Origin: Bacteroidales bacterium
GTDB taxonomy: Bacteria > Bacteroidota > Bacteroidia > Bacteroidales > UBA932
DNA: 40,586 nucleotides
Assembly (NCBI GenBank): GCA_017482565.1
Contig: JAFUMO010000019.1
Location: forward strand, 1 to 40,586
Reading direction: 5' to 3'
Every line of letters begins with the position of its first letter. Position 1 is the stretch's first letter. Positions 16,485-24,562 of the stretch are shown one piece after another. Both the position numbers and the translations under genes were made by a program. The notes below the pieces were generated by a model. It saw only the letters and a program-made list of their open reading frames with translations, searched no databases and had not been told where the DNA came from.

Positions 16485-18842
16485 TCATTCAATTTCTTCA
16501 GATTCAGTGAATGGTTTGTCTCCAATTTTCCTCAAAACAACCACCTCATCAAACAGAGAACACATCTCTTTCCAAAAATCCTTGAACAATGGATAATCTT
16601 TTACAGGGATGAAAATATCCTTGAGCATTATTGTAAGCCCGAACATTACAACATTTTTTTCTGAAGAGCACCTTATGGAAACTCTGCTTCCGTTTGTCCC
16701 CATAGTATATCCCCTGTTTTGAGGCAGATTGTCCACTTCATAGCCAGGGGGGATAATAATATTTGCGCTGTATTCAATGGTTTTGGGATATTTCAGCTCT
16801 ACAGGGTACTCTCTCTGCTCCTGTGGGAATTCATCCATATTGTGGTAAACCTCAACAAATGGGTTCACAAGAATCTTGTTGTCCACCAATACGGCAGAGC
16901 TGCGCCTGAATTCAAAATCCCTCTTGAATATATTGTTGGTTGTGTCTGCCTTGTATGTATAGCCGTTAATGAATTCTCCCTTTATCTTCTCCTTCAGCTT
17001 GTTGAAATACACTTCCTGTATAACGGCCTCCTTTACCTGTTCTGCCTGGTCATAGCAGCAGTGGTTGGTTGCAACAGTATATACTTTTCCCTCAACTACA
17101 CCTTTTTCGTCCACATTCAGCACAGCAGTATGGTGTTCCTTGTTCTCCACAATATTTGCCAAATCCACCCAAACAGGCCCTTTCTGGTATATGCGTCCTT
17201 TGTCTGTAAGGTGAAGATGGTTGAGTATGTTTACCCCTATATCCTTTATTGACGGATCAAAGTAAACATTCTCCCCGTTTTTGAGGGTTATTTGAACTAC
17301 TGAGGTATTCATTGTTCCTACAGTCGTTTCATTCTCAGTTAACTGCCCCCTGTCGCGGCTTTTCAGCAGGATAAGGTTTGTATGGAATCCTGTGTTCCTG
17401 AAAGCGGCCATCACCAGAGCGTTAATCTCCATGTCAGAACCCTTTTTGGTTTCAAAGGCCTCCTTTACCGGCCTTATTTTCTCAGCTTTTCCAAAAGACG
17501 TGCATTCAATGTCATTCTTTATCACGCTGCATATAGCTTCGGCCTTGTTGAAATCGGACATATTGGAATCCATTATATGCTTTACGCTATCTTTATACAA
17601 GTTTGGGGCAAACATGAATCTTCTTCCCAATTCTGCATCTTTATACAGGATATTGTCAACATGGTACCAATTGTAAGAGTATCTTCTCTCACCGGAGTTG
17701 GATTTGTTGCCTTTGAAATCCAGCTCTACAGCCATCCTGTATTTAGGGGCGTTTATGACAAAATTTTCCGGGCAATCTTCGGTTATGGCAGGGAGGTTTT
17801 CTGCAATGAAGACCCTGTTTACGAGCGGTTTCTCTTCGTATGGGTCCTGCCGCCACTGTTGGCTGGTTGGCTTTCTTTGAATAAGGTTGGGTTTGGAGAT
17901 TGAATATACCTGGTCAGAATACCCTAAACTCCTGTTCACTTTATACAGACGCCCTTCATTAAGAATGACTTCCGGTTTTTCGAGTCCTGTAACAACAGCC
18001 TCAAACATGAGTTCCTCAAAGTTTGTGAACTCCAAAACGCTCTTTACAACAGGAATATCTTCCTGGAAATACCATTTTGGGAACATGATATCATCCCCTG
18101 ATACCATACCATCCATAAAATCCACATCAATTGAAGTAAAGGATATCCCTGAGAAATCCCCAAATGAAAAATCCCACATGCTGTCCTCCCCGAATCCGGC
18201 CCCCTCTTGAACGTATTTGGTGGTACTATTATCATCCTCATTGATTCTGCCCCCACCTTCAAGGTCATGCCTGCTCTTGAAAAAGTAATCCATGTAGCTG
18301 GCCTTTATGTATTCGCTCTCCTCATAATACTGTGGCATGGTTCCTACAACGGTATATTTGTATTCAATTACGGTACCTGGCAGGGCGTCAGGTACTGTAA
18401 ATGTAACCTCCCGTTTCTTGAAATTGTACTTGGTCTCCCTTATTGAGTCTTTGTCCATCTTTCTTGATACAATTTCATTCCCTTCCAATCTGTAAACATA
18501 GGCCTCTATCCCATCAACCCTTTCAGTATATTTGCTCAATCTTTTGTATGGGACAGTTACTGTAGCATATTTCTTCCCTTCCGGCTTGAAGATTCTAATT
18601 CTTTTTGTGTAGGACTTCCTTACAGTGAATACAGAAGAGAGTTTGGCATCCATTGCAAATTCACCGCCACTGTACAGCACAATAGCTGCTGCAGAAGTGT
18701 CACGCTCATAAAACGGTATCTGCAGTTCCTCCATTGAAACCTCTCCAAATTTGTAATGTCCCCTCTCCTGGCATATGGCATTATTACAAATTGATGCAAA
18801 AAATATGGATCCTAGAACGGCATATAACAAGAAATGTTTCAT
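16485..18842 (-). CDS. DUF3857 protein with inactive transglutaminase-like domain
   Basis: 785 residues from the ATG at 18842 (two codons upstream is a TTG). A signal peptide ends near NNAICQ. Residues ~40-290 form the DUF3857 domain, a beta-rich region; ~400-540 contains a transglutaminase-like core with KKGSDMEINALVMAAFRNTG and later NGENVYFDPS. In active members the first block holds the catalytic Cys (GxC); here no Cys is present, so it should be a non-catalytic fold. The C-terminal ~200 residues are DUF3858-like beta domains. It is probably periplasmic. It follows two small lipoprotein genes in the same direction; a weak promoter precedes it. Function is unknown. Confidence 0.85.
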   Translation of the reverse strand: MKHFLLYAVLGSIFFASICNNAICQERGHYKFGEVSMEELQIPFYERDTSAAAIVLYSGGEFAMDAKLSSVFTVRKSYTKRIRIFKPEGKKYATVTVPYKRLSKYTERVDGIEAYVYRLEGNEIVSRKMDKDSIRETKYNFKKREVTFTVPDALPGTVIEYKYTVVGTMPQYYEESEYIKASYMDYFFKSRHDLEGGGRINEDDNSTTKYVQEGAGFGEDSMWDFSFGDFSGISFTSIDVDFMDGMVSGDDIMFPKWYFQEDIPVVKSVLEFTNFEELMFEAVVTGLEKPEVILNEGRLYKVNRSLGYSDQVYSISKPNLIQRKPTSQQWRQDPYEEKPLVNRVFIAENLPAITEDCPENFVINAPKYRMAVELDFKGNKSNSGERRYSYNWYHVDNILYKDAELGRRFMFAPNLYKDSVKHIMDSNMSDFNKAEAICSVIKNDIECTSFGKAEKIRPVKEAFETKKGSDMEINALVMAAFRNTGFHTNLILLKSRDRGQLTENETTVGTMNTSVVQITLKNGENVYFDPSIKDIGVNILNHLHLTDKGRIYQKGPVWVDLANIVENKEHHTAVLNVDEKGVVEGKVYTVATNHCCYDQAEQVKEAVIQEVYFNKLKEKIKGEFINGYTYKADTTNNIFKRDFEFRRSSAVLVDNKILVNPFVEVYHNMDEFPQEQREYPVELKYPKTIEYSANIIIPPGYEVDNLPQNRGYTMGTNGSRVSIRCSSEKNVVMFGLTIMLKDIFIPVKDYPLFKDFWKEMCSLFDEVVVLRKIGDKPFTESEEIE

Positions 18843-18870
18843 AATCAAGGAGCTTTAATGGTTTCATTTT

Positions 18871-18901
18871 GCAATTTAATGAAAATCCCATATAACACAA
18901 A
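18871..18901 (-). promoter_or_regulatory. Weak promoter candidate for the DUF3857 gene
   Basis: TTTG (18901-18898), 19 nt, then TAAATTGC (18878-18871) on the minus strand; the -7 box has two mismatches to TAnnTTTG. Spacing is right, so it may be a regulated or weak promoter. Confidence 0.35.
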
Positions 18902-18919
18902 ATGAATAATAGAAGTTTT

Positions 18920-19211
18920 TTAATTATTACGGCATTCACCTATGCAATCTATGCTTCCGCAATATCTGCAGCCGTCATCAGGACCTGGGCAGATGCATGG
19001 ATCTGAGTCACATTTCTGACAGCAAGTCAGAACTTTTTGTATTGCTGGATGACAAGAAGAGGCCTGGAATTGTCAATTCTGTTATATGGGCGTGATATAT
19101 CTCTTTTGCAGAATTGAGGGTAAATGATGTCTCAAATGAATTTTGAGGCATAGGCTCCTTGCTGCATGCAACAAGAAATGCCAAAGCTAAAATTGAAATA
19201 AGGCTTTTCAT
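18920..19211 (-). pseudogene. Small lipoprotein gene with an apparent frameshift before a cysteine-rich tail
   Basis: From ATG 19211 the frame gives a 67-residue lipoprotein (lipobox LVAC, Cys16) ending at a TGA at 19008. A +1 frame that opens just after a TGA near 19072 runs without start codon to TAA at 18920 and encodes about 50 residues with ten cysteines, including CCQKC, PCIC, CRYC and CIGEC. Coding looks biased in both parts and the second part has no start of its own, so the simplest reading is one gene of about 97 codons broken by a one-base indel, or decoded by frameshifting. The spaced CxxC pairs suggest a metal-binding or disulfide-rich domain. It lies between a 51-residue lipoprotein and the DUF3857 gene. 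If no frameshift exists, only 19008-19211 is a gene. Confidence 0.5.
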
Positions 19212-19237
19212 GTTACAGTAGTTTTTTAAGTTATTGA

Positions 19238-19393
19238 TTATTTTGTCAAGTTGGAATCCAATAGCGCAAGCGCATCTTTGGGGTGTTCTTGCATGAGGGA
19301 TTCTGCAGTATCCATTGTGCGGTTGCTGCTATTGTTGCAGCCAAGAACCATCAGGGTAACAATGGAAAGGATCAGGTTCTTGAGGAGTGTCAT
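19238..19393 (-). CDS. 51-residue lipoprotein, resembles the N-terminus of TPR-type regulator lipoproteins
   Basis: ATG at 19393 and stop TAA at 19238-19240. The signal sequence ends VLGC (Cys19), a lipobox. The mature part, DTAESLMQEHPKDALALLDS, is very like the start of Bacteroidota tetratricopeptide lipoproteins (first helix of 'AExLMxxxPDSALxLLxSI'), which normally continue for 400-600 residues. Here the frame ends 4 residues later. It could be a truncated remnant or a true short lipoprotein. It lies 23 bp after the PHP gene and 26 bp before the next small lipoprotein, same strand. Confidence 0.6.
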   Translation of the reverse strand: MTLLKNLILSIVTLMVLGCNNSSNRTMDTAESLMQEHPKDALALLDSNLTK

Positions 19394-19416
19394 TATTTGG
19401 TGAATTATGCTGTATT

Positions 19417-20250
19417 TTACAGTTCTATCCTATAGTATTGCGGTTTCCTCCCCTTGTAATATACAAGCCAGCGGAAGCCGCATTCTTTTGCAATGTGTGC
19501 GTACTTCTCAAACTCGTCCCCAAAGCGGAGGAGGTTGTGGGAATCGGAGCCCAGGCTCAGCGCTTCACCTCCAAGCTCCCTGAACCTGCGTAATATTGCA
19601 GTATCCAGCTGCGGGATATATCCCTTGTGGTTCTTGTATGTCTTGGTGTTTATTTCAAATGTTTTGCCCTCCTGTGCAAGGAATCTCAGGATAGGTTCAA
19701 TCCATTCCCCGAACTCCGCCATTGTAATGTCCCTGCACCCGTGGCCGTATGGTGAGTACCTTGCCACATAATCATAGTGCCCCAGAATGTCAAAATCCTT
19801 GTAGGCCAATGCTGTTTCATACATTATCTCCAGTGTGTGGCTGAAGGCATATTTGTAATCCTTGTCTCCGTAGTATGTCCCCATATACGGGTCTGTCCCA
19901 TCCACAAAGTGGATTGAGGCAATTACCGTGTCAAAGCTGTATTTTCCGGTAAACTCCTTTATCTTGGCCATGCTGCCGGGCTGGAGCCCTACTTCTATGC
20001 CCCTCATTATCTGGAAATCCTTTTCCCGAATCTCCTTCCACAGTTCCATCTCCACCTTTGCAATCTCCTGCTGCTGCTCAGCGGGGTTGAAGAGGAATTC
20101 CTGGTCCCTTGAAGGGGCATCAACATCATAATGGTCTGTTATGGCAATTCCCATGAGCCCTTTTCCCATGGCTGCGCAGATAGAATCCCTTACAGATGCT
20201 GTGCTGTCGGGAGAAAAGGTGCTGTGGGTATGGTTATCAAAAAATTTCAT
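19417..20250 (-). CDS. PHP-domain phosphoesterase, histidinol-phosphatase (HisJ/HisK) type
   Basis: 277 residues. Metal-binding PHP motifs are present in order: NHTHS (6-10), ITDH (37-40), GIEVG, ASIH, DILGHYD and GSDSH. The length matches monofunctional histidinol-phosphate phosphatases of the PHP class (about 260-280), which use three metal ions to hydrolyse L-histidinol phosphate. No his gene is nearby, so another phosphoester substrate is possible. It begins the minus-strand group of small lipoproteins. A TATCTTTG box ends four bases before its ATG, so the mRNA may be almost leaderless; the promoter region is shared with the divergent ferredoxin gene. Confidence 0.88.
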   Translation of the reverse strand: MKFFDNHTHSTFSPDSTASVRDSICAAMGKGLMGIAITDHYDVDAPSRDQEFLFNPAEQQQEIAKVEMELWKEIREKDFQIMRGIEVGLQPGSMAKIKEFTGKYSFDTVIASIHFVDGTDPYMGTYYGDKDYKYAFSHTLEIMYETALAYKDFDILGHYDYVARYSPYGHGCRDITMAEFGEWIEPILRFLAQEGKTFEINTKTYKNHKGYIPQLDTAILRRFRELGGEALSLGSDSHNLLRFGDEFEKYAHIAKECGFRWLVYYKGRKPQYYRIEL

Positions 20251-20254
20251 GGCG

Positions 20255-20281
20255 CAAAGATACTAAAATATTGTACCTTTG
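20255..20281. promoter_or_regulatory. Divergent pair of -7 boxes, near-leaderless
   Basis: TATCTTTG (minus, 20262-20255) lies four bases before the PHP ATG and TACCTTTG (plus, 20274-20281) five bases before the ferredoxin ATG. Each would start transcription one to three bases from the start codon. Neither has TTTG at the -33 position; both -33 sites would fall on the opposite gene's start codon. Confidence 0.5.
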
Positions 20282-20286
20282 TTCCG

Positions 20287-21156
20287 ATGAATCTTCCAAC
20301 AAAGACATCTGTCCTGGACAGGTTGAGGGATGCCATGCAGCTCTGTTCCTTATGTGCCGTAATCATTCTGGCATATAACGGGGGGGCGTTGCGCAATACC
20401 GAGGCAATTAAGGTAATCCTGATGGTTCTGGTTGGGGCGGGAAACATTTTCTTCGGGAAGCTCTTCTGCAGCAACCTCTGCCCCTTGGGGCTGGTCCAGG
20501 AGTGGATTTCCGTACGCAGGAGGAGGGAATATGCCATCTTTGCAAGGTGGGGCAGGTGGGACAAGCTCCTCAGGGCAATCAAGTATGTGCTGCTGGTGCT
20601 AATATTCATAGATTACCACATATTCCTGTTCAATGTTTCAATTGCAATACTCATCCTTTCAATGCTCATTGTGGGGAACATGTTCTTCTGCAAATATCTC
20701 TGCCCAATCAATGCGGCAAGCAATATCTTCAGGTTTACTGTAATGTTCATGGCGGTGCTCCTGTGCTATTGGGGGGCATATATGGCGGGGCTTGAAATTC
20801 CTTTATGGGTTGTTGTGGCAGTATTCTCCATTGCAGGGTATATCCTGGAGATTACTTCAAGAAAAGCTGAATACAACATTTCGCTGCTGCATATCCACAG
20901 GGATCCTGAAAAATGCAACAGATGCGGTGCCTGCACCAATCTCTGCCCTTTCCAGGTGGATGTAAAGAGTGTAAAGAGGGTGACTGATATAGACTGCAAC
21001 CTGTGCGGGGAGTGTGTGAGGGTATGCCGCCAGGATGCAGTAAAGGTGGGAATCTGCAACACCCGTCCGGGTCAGAACAGGATAAGGGGTGTATGGTTCG
21101 CCCCCCTCATTACCCTCCTTCTGCTTGCCACGGCAATATATCTCTTCTCTGTCTGA
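20287..21156 (+). CDS. NapH/NosR-like membrane 4Fe-4S ferredoxin
   Basis: 289 residues from the ATG at 20287; the open frame extends upstream to 20131 but overlaps the divergent gene. Five or six membrane helices. Two membrane-side motifs CxxxCP, FCSNLCPLG and FCKYLCPIN, and near the C-terminus two ferredoxin clusters, CNRCGACTNLCP and CNLCGECVRVC, followed by a last helix. This is the NapH/NosR/CcoG-type pattern: a quinol-side or cytoplasmic electron-transfer protein that passes electrons to a redox partner. The partner is not visible. The stop is two bases from the stop of the convergent hemerythrin-LuxR regulator, which may sense the same redox or nitric oxide conditions. Confidence 0.88.
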   Translation: MNLPTKTSVLDRLRDAMQLCSLCAVIILAYNGGALRNTEAIKVILMVLVGAGNIFFGKLFCSNLCPLGLVQEWISVRRRREYAIFARWGRWDKLLRAIKYVLLVLIFIDYHIFLFNVSIAILILSMLIVGNMFFCKYLCPINAASNIFRFTVMFMAVLLCYWGAYMAGLEIPLWVVVAVFSIAGYILEITSRKAEYNISLLHIHRDPEKCNRCGACTNLCPFQVDVKSVKRVTDIDCNLCGECVRVCRQDAVKVGICNTRPGQNRIRGVWFAPLITLLLLATAIYLFSV

Positions 21157-21158
21157 AG

Positions 21159-22103
21159 CTACTTGATGTCCAGGTCCTCTATTGAAACCAGCTTGTTTAC
21201 AATTGCATAGATTGTAAGGCCGGCGGGGCTGTGTATCTTCAGCTTGTTCATTATATTTTTCCTGTGGGTGTTCACTGTATGTACGGAGAGGAACATCCTT
21301 GCTGCAATCTCCTTGTTTGTAAGGCCGCGTACAATATGCACCAGCACCTCTGTCTCCCTCTCGCTCAGGCTCTCCTCGTCTCCCTTTCTGGAAACGCTCT
21401 CCTTGAGGGAATCCTCCATCTCCTTAACCTTGGGCACCAGCAGCACATCCTCAATCAGGTTATGGGTCTCCAGATCCTGCTGGCATACAAATATGTCATA
21501 CAGCACGGAGTTCAGGTCATTTGTAGCCCCTCCGGGATAATATTTCACAATGATATCAATAAGCTCCCCAAGCCTCACATCAATGGAGTTGTGCTGTTCA
21601 CTGAAAATATGCGGGTTTTTTCCTCCCGACAGCAAAGCTCCGTTATTATAGCTCTCAATCAGCCTCCTCAGGTAAGGGAAAACCTCTTCATCCTCCTGGG
21701 CCATATGGCGGGCCACCTCTGAGGCATAATCATCAAAATAGTTGAGGATAAGGTACTGCATCTCCTTCCCTCCCGAGGCAATTGCCTTCTCAAGGGAGTT
21801 CCTTATTGCAGGGAGACGATAATCTGTATAGTAGGTATGGGATTTCTGCAGGTAGAGGATAAGGTCTTCAACGGAAAAGGCTACATCCTCTTGCGGAGTA
21901 TCGGGATTATTGAAGAGGTTTGCAACTGCAAGGAATGTACTGCAGTCAACGCCATTGAGCCTGCATACCTCCTCTATGCTCTTGTCTCCAACTCCAAGTG
22001 AGATGCCAAAGCGGCTGAGCATATTCAGCAGCCTGTAGTTTGCAGTAATCAGGGACTCCATCTTGTCCCTTGCCGTAAAAATCTTGTAATCCCTGTGTTC
22101 CAT
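21159..22103 (-). CDS. Hemerythrin (RIC/YtfE-like) - LuxR HTH fusion regulator
   Basis: 314 residues from ATG 22103, which has a strong ribosome site GGAGGAGG six bases before. N-terminus (~1-65) resembles ScdA_N but lacks the usual adjacent Cys pair. Residues ~80-225 fit a hemerythrin of the RIC/YtfE type with the di-iron ligand spacing: His89, His133, Glu137, His171, His214 and Glu218. Residues ~245-310 are a LuxR-type HTH (LSERETEVLVHIVRGLTNKEI, split here as LSERETEVL then LTNKEI, with SVHTVNTHRKNI). A di-iron sensor joined to a DNA-binding domain suggests a one-component regulator of iron, oxygen or nitric oxide. It is convergent with the NapH-like gene and downstream of the CorC gene. 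Confidence 0.85.
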   Translation of the reverse strand: MEHRDYKIFTARDKMESLITANYRLLNMLSRFGISLGVGDKSIEEVCRLNGVDCSTFLAVANLFNNPDTPQEDVAFSVEDLILYLQKSHTYYTDYRLPAIRNSLEKAIASGGKEMQYLILNYFDDYASEVARHMAQEDEEVFPYLRRLIESYNNGALLSGGKNPHIFSEQHNSIDVRLGELIDIIVKYYPGGATNDLNSVLYDIFVCQQDLETHNLIEDVLLVPKVKEMEDSLKESVSRKGDEESLSERETEVLVHIVRGLTNKEIAARMFLSVHTVNTHRKNIMNKLKIHSPAGLTIYAIVNKLVSIEDLDIK

Positions 22104-22151
22104 ATATTGTCCTCCTCCTTTTTCAGATATCCGTGCCCACATAATGCAGTA

Positions 22152-22176
22152 CAGACCGCCTTGGCGTGGCGGTCTG
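22152..22176 (-). promoter_or_regulatory. Perfect 9-bp hairpin/palindrome in the leader of the LuxR-hemerythrin gene
   Basis: CAGACCGCC (22152-22160), a 7-base loop, GGCGGTCTG (22168-22176). No T tract follows on either strand, so it is not an intrinsic terminator. It lies between the -7 box at 22232-22225 and the ATG at 22103: an operator for autoregulation or an RNA leader structure are both possible. Confidence 0.5.
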
Positions 22177-22224
22177 CGCTAACAAACAATAATAAATGGC
22201 TTAAATTTCCTTATCTTCACATTG

Positions 22225-22232
22225 CAAAGGTA
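22225..22232 (-). promoter_or_regulatory. Possible -7 box for the LuxR-hemerythrin gene
   Basis: TACCTTTG on the minus strand, a perfect -7 box; no TTTG at the expected -33 distance. It would start transcription near 22221, giving a leader of about 118 nt that contains the 22152-22176 hairpin. Confidence 0.35.
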
Positions 22233-22264
22233 AGGGTTGGAAACCAAGTATGGAATACCTTATT

Positions 22265-23545
22265 TTAGGTATTCTGCTGTCCGTTGCGCACTACAAGCAC
22301 CTTGTCAATCCTGGCCCCGTCCATATCCATAATCTCCAGATCAAAACAGTTCCAGGAAACTTTTTCCCCAACATGGGGTATCTCGTTGCGCAGTGCTATG
22401 ATGAGTCCGCCAAGAGTGTTGTAGTCGTTCTCCTGGTAAAGGTCAGCCATATCAAAGCGCTCCAGAAATTCATAGAAGGGATACTGTCCGTCAACAAGGA
22501 TAGAGCCGTCCTCCCTCTCCAGCCAGTCATCGGAGTCATTTTCCTCAGGCATCACACCCACAAGTGCCTCCATGATATCCTTGAGGGTAACTATTCCCAT
22601 AACCCCTCCAAACTCATCGGTGACAATGGCAGACTTCATCCTTGCATCCTTGAACTTCTCAAGGGCGTCATACACGCTCATGTCTTCCGGAATATAAAAT
22701 GCCTCCTTAAGGATATCCGCAAGATTGAAGTTCCCGGAATCGGATACCTCAAAAATATTCTTCAGATTAACCACTCCAACTACATTGTCTATATCACCGT
22801 CCACCACCGGATATGTGTTATATACATTCTCCTTTATCTTTAGTCTCAGCTCCTCCTGAGGGTCATTTATATCCAGGCATACCAGCTCCTTACGGTGGGT
22901 CATTATAGAGCTTACATTCCTGTCTCCCAGGTTGAACACCCGTTCCACAATGTCATGCTCCACCTCCTCTATCTCCCCGTCATCCAGGCTCTCCCTCATC
23001 ACAGCCTTCACCTCCTCCTCTGTAACCTTGCTCTCCTCCGTATTTTCCAGCCCCAGAAGCCTTACAACCACATTGGTACTTTTTGCCAGCAGCCATACCA
23101 GCGGATATGCCATTCTGGAGAGCCATGCCATAGGCTGTGCCACTGCCTTTGCAATCCCTTCCGCCTTCACAAGTCCGAGCCTTTTTGGCACCAGTTCACC
23201 CAGGATAAGGGTAAGATACGTTACGGCAACCACAATTATTGTCTCTGCAATTCCCTCTGCATAGGCACCTGCACCGGGAACATTCTCAAACAGCCTGGCC
23301 AGGTCTGCTGCAAAGGCCTCTCCGGAGAAAAGGCCGGTGAGGATACCAATGAGGGTTATGCCTATCTGTATGGTAGAGAAGAAGTTGTCTGGATTGTTGG
23401 AGAGATCCAGCGCCTTCTGGGCAGCCTTGTCCCCCTTTTTTGCCTCCAGTTCAAGGCGGGACTTGCGGGATGATACCACAGACATCTCAGACATTGAGAG
23501 GATGCCGTTAAGAAGTATAAGTCCTATTATGATGAGTATTTCCAT
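22265..23545 (-). CDS. CorC/HlyC-type CNNM transporter with CBS domains
   Basis: 426 residues: an N-terminal CNNM membrane domain with three or four helices (about 1-185; motif SMSEMSVVSSRKSRLE, then GILTGLFSGEAFA and LTLILGELVPKRLGL), two CBS domains (about 200-325, with IMTHRKELVCLD and DEFGGVMGIVTLKDI) and a C-terminal CorC_HlyC domain. Members bind nucleotides through CBS and are associated with magnesium or cation efflux. It follows the EamA gene with a TAATG overlap, so the two are cotranscribed. The size is the usual 420-440. Confidence 0.9.
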   Translation of the reverse strand: MEILIIIGLILLNGILSMSEMSVVSSRKSRLELEAKKGDKAAQKALDLSNNPDNFFSTIQIGITLIGILTGLFSGEAFAADLARLFENVPGAGAYAEGIAETIIVVAVTYLTLILGELVPKRLGLVKAEGIAKAVAQPMAWLSRMAYPLVWLLAKSTNVVVRLLGLENTEESKVTEEEVKAVMRESLDDGEIEEVEHDIVERVFNLGDRNVSSIMTHRKELVCLDINDPQEELRLKIKENVYNTYPVVDGDIDNVVGVVNLKNIFEVSDSGNFNLADILKEAFYIPEDMSVYDALEKFKDARMKSAIVTDEFGGVMGIVTLKDIMEALVGVMPEENDSDDWLEREDGSILVDGQYPFYEFLERFDMADLYQENDYNTLGGLIIALRNEIPHVGEKVSWNCFDLEIMDMDGARIDKVLVVRNGQQNT

Positions 23546-24465
23546 TATTTTCTAAGTTTTGGGAACAGTTTCCTGAACCTGACAAGCGGAGCTGCAATAT
23601 TGCCTCCTGCCACAACAAAGGTAACTGAAACTATTATAAGCACAAGGCCTGCAATATCCCTGCCACCGAGCGCCTCGCCAAAGATTGTTATGCCAAAGAA
23701 AACTGCAGTAAGCGGCTCCAGGGCCCCAAGAATGGCGGTGGAGGTTGAGCCTATATATACAATTGCCTTAGTGGCGCAATACATTGAAATTACAGTGGGG
23801 AAGAGGGCAAAGGCAAAGATGTCCAGCCATAGATACCATCTGGTTGGGGTCTGCAGCCCGTCCCCACAGAATGCCATGGCCGCAAAGATGAAGAATCCCA
23901 GCAGGATCACGTAAAATGTAACCTTCACCGACGGAACATCCTTTAGGATTGTCTTGTTTATGGCAACTATGTATAAGGTATAGGCAAGGGCAGACCCAAG
24001 CACAAACAGAGTACCCGCAAGGCTGAGGGTTGCCCCGTCCGGAGCCTTGTACAGGAGCCCAACCCCACCCAATGCCAGGGCAATGCAGAGCCATGTCTGC
24101 AGGGATATCTTTTCCCTGAAGAAGATTGCCATGATGAGGGCAACCATAACCGGATACACAAACAGAATGGTTGAGGCAATTCCGGAATCCATGTAAAAAT
24201 AGCTGCGGAAAAGGGTGATTGAAGAGAGTACAAAAAACACTCCCACCATAAACAGGGGCCATATCTCCCTCTTCTCAACGGAAAAGCTCCTCCCCCTGCT
24301 CTTGAGCATGATAGCCACCATAGGCAATGCAAACAGGTATCTGAAGAACAGTACAGAATCTACACTCATCCCATCCGCATACAGCGGGAGGGAGAACAGC
24401 GGGTTCATCCCGTATGTGGCGGAAGAGACTGCCGCCAGCAGATATCCTTTGGCCTTATTGTTCAT
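23545..24465 (-). CDS. EamA/DMT-family permease
   Basis: 306 residues with about ten membrane helices in two five-helix repeats, as in drug/metabolite (DMT) transporters. The first half contains SSATYGMNPLFSLPLY and FRYLFALPMVA, the second ALAYTLYIVAINKT and TAILGALEPLTAVFFG, the typical EamA signature (conserved Glu-Pro near the end of the second repeat). Substrate not predictable; amino acids, nucleosides or drugs are common. It is the first gene of a two-gene minus operon with CorC, stop overlapping the next start. A minus-strand -7 box (TATTTTTG) lies 20 bp before its ATG. Confidence 0.88.
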   Translation of the reverse strand: MNNKAKGYLLAAVSSATYGMNPLFSLPLYADGMSVDSVLFFRYLFALPMVAIMLKSRGRSFSVEKREIWPLFMVGVFFVLSSITLFRSYFYMDSGIASTILFVYPVMVALIMAIFFREKISLQTWLCIALALGGVGLLYKAPDGATLSLAGTLFVLGSALAYTLYIVAINKTILKDVPSVKVTFYVILLGFFIFAAMAFCGDGLQTPTRWYLWLDIFAFALFPTVISMYCATKAIVYIGSTSTAILGALEPLTAVFFGITIFGEALGGRDIAGLVLIIVSVTFVVAGGNIAAPLVRFRKLFPKLRK

Positions 24466-24484
24466 AATCCTGATTTATTGCGTG

Positions 24485-24492
24485 CAAAAATA
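24485..24492 (-). promoter_or_regulatory. Possible -7 box for the EamA-CorC operon
   Basis: TATTTTTG on the minus strand, leading to a start near 24481 and a 16-nt leader. The -33 TTTG is not at a normal distance (CAAA on the plus strand is only 13 nt away), so support is partial. Confidence 0.35.
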
Positions 24493-24562
24493 ATAAATTC
24501 TCACTCAAAAGTCCGGCAATAATTGTTATCTTTAAAACCTTCACGTAAAAATATCCGATACT

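Noticed and set aside
20131-20286. N-terminal extension of the membrane ferredoxin
   Set aside because: It overlaps the divergent PHP gene; the ATG at 20287 gives the correct membrane start and has a -7 box just before it.
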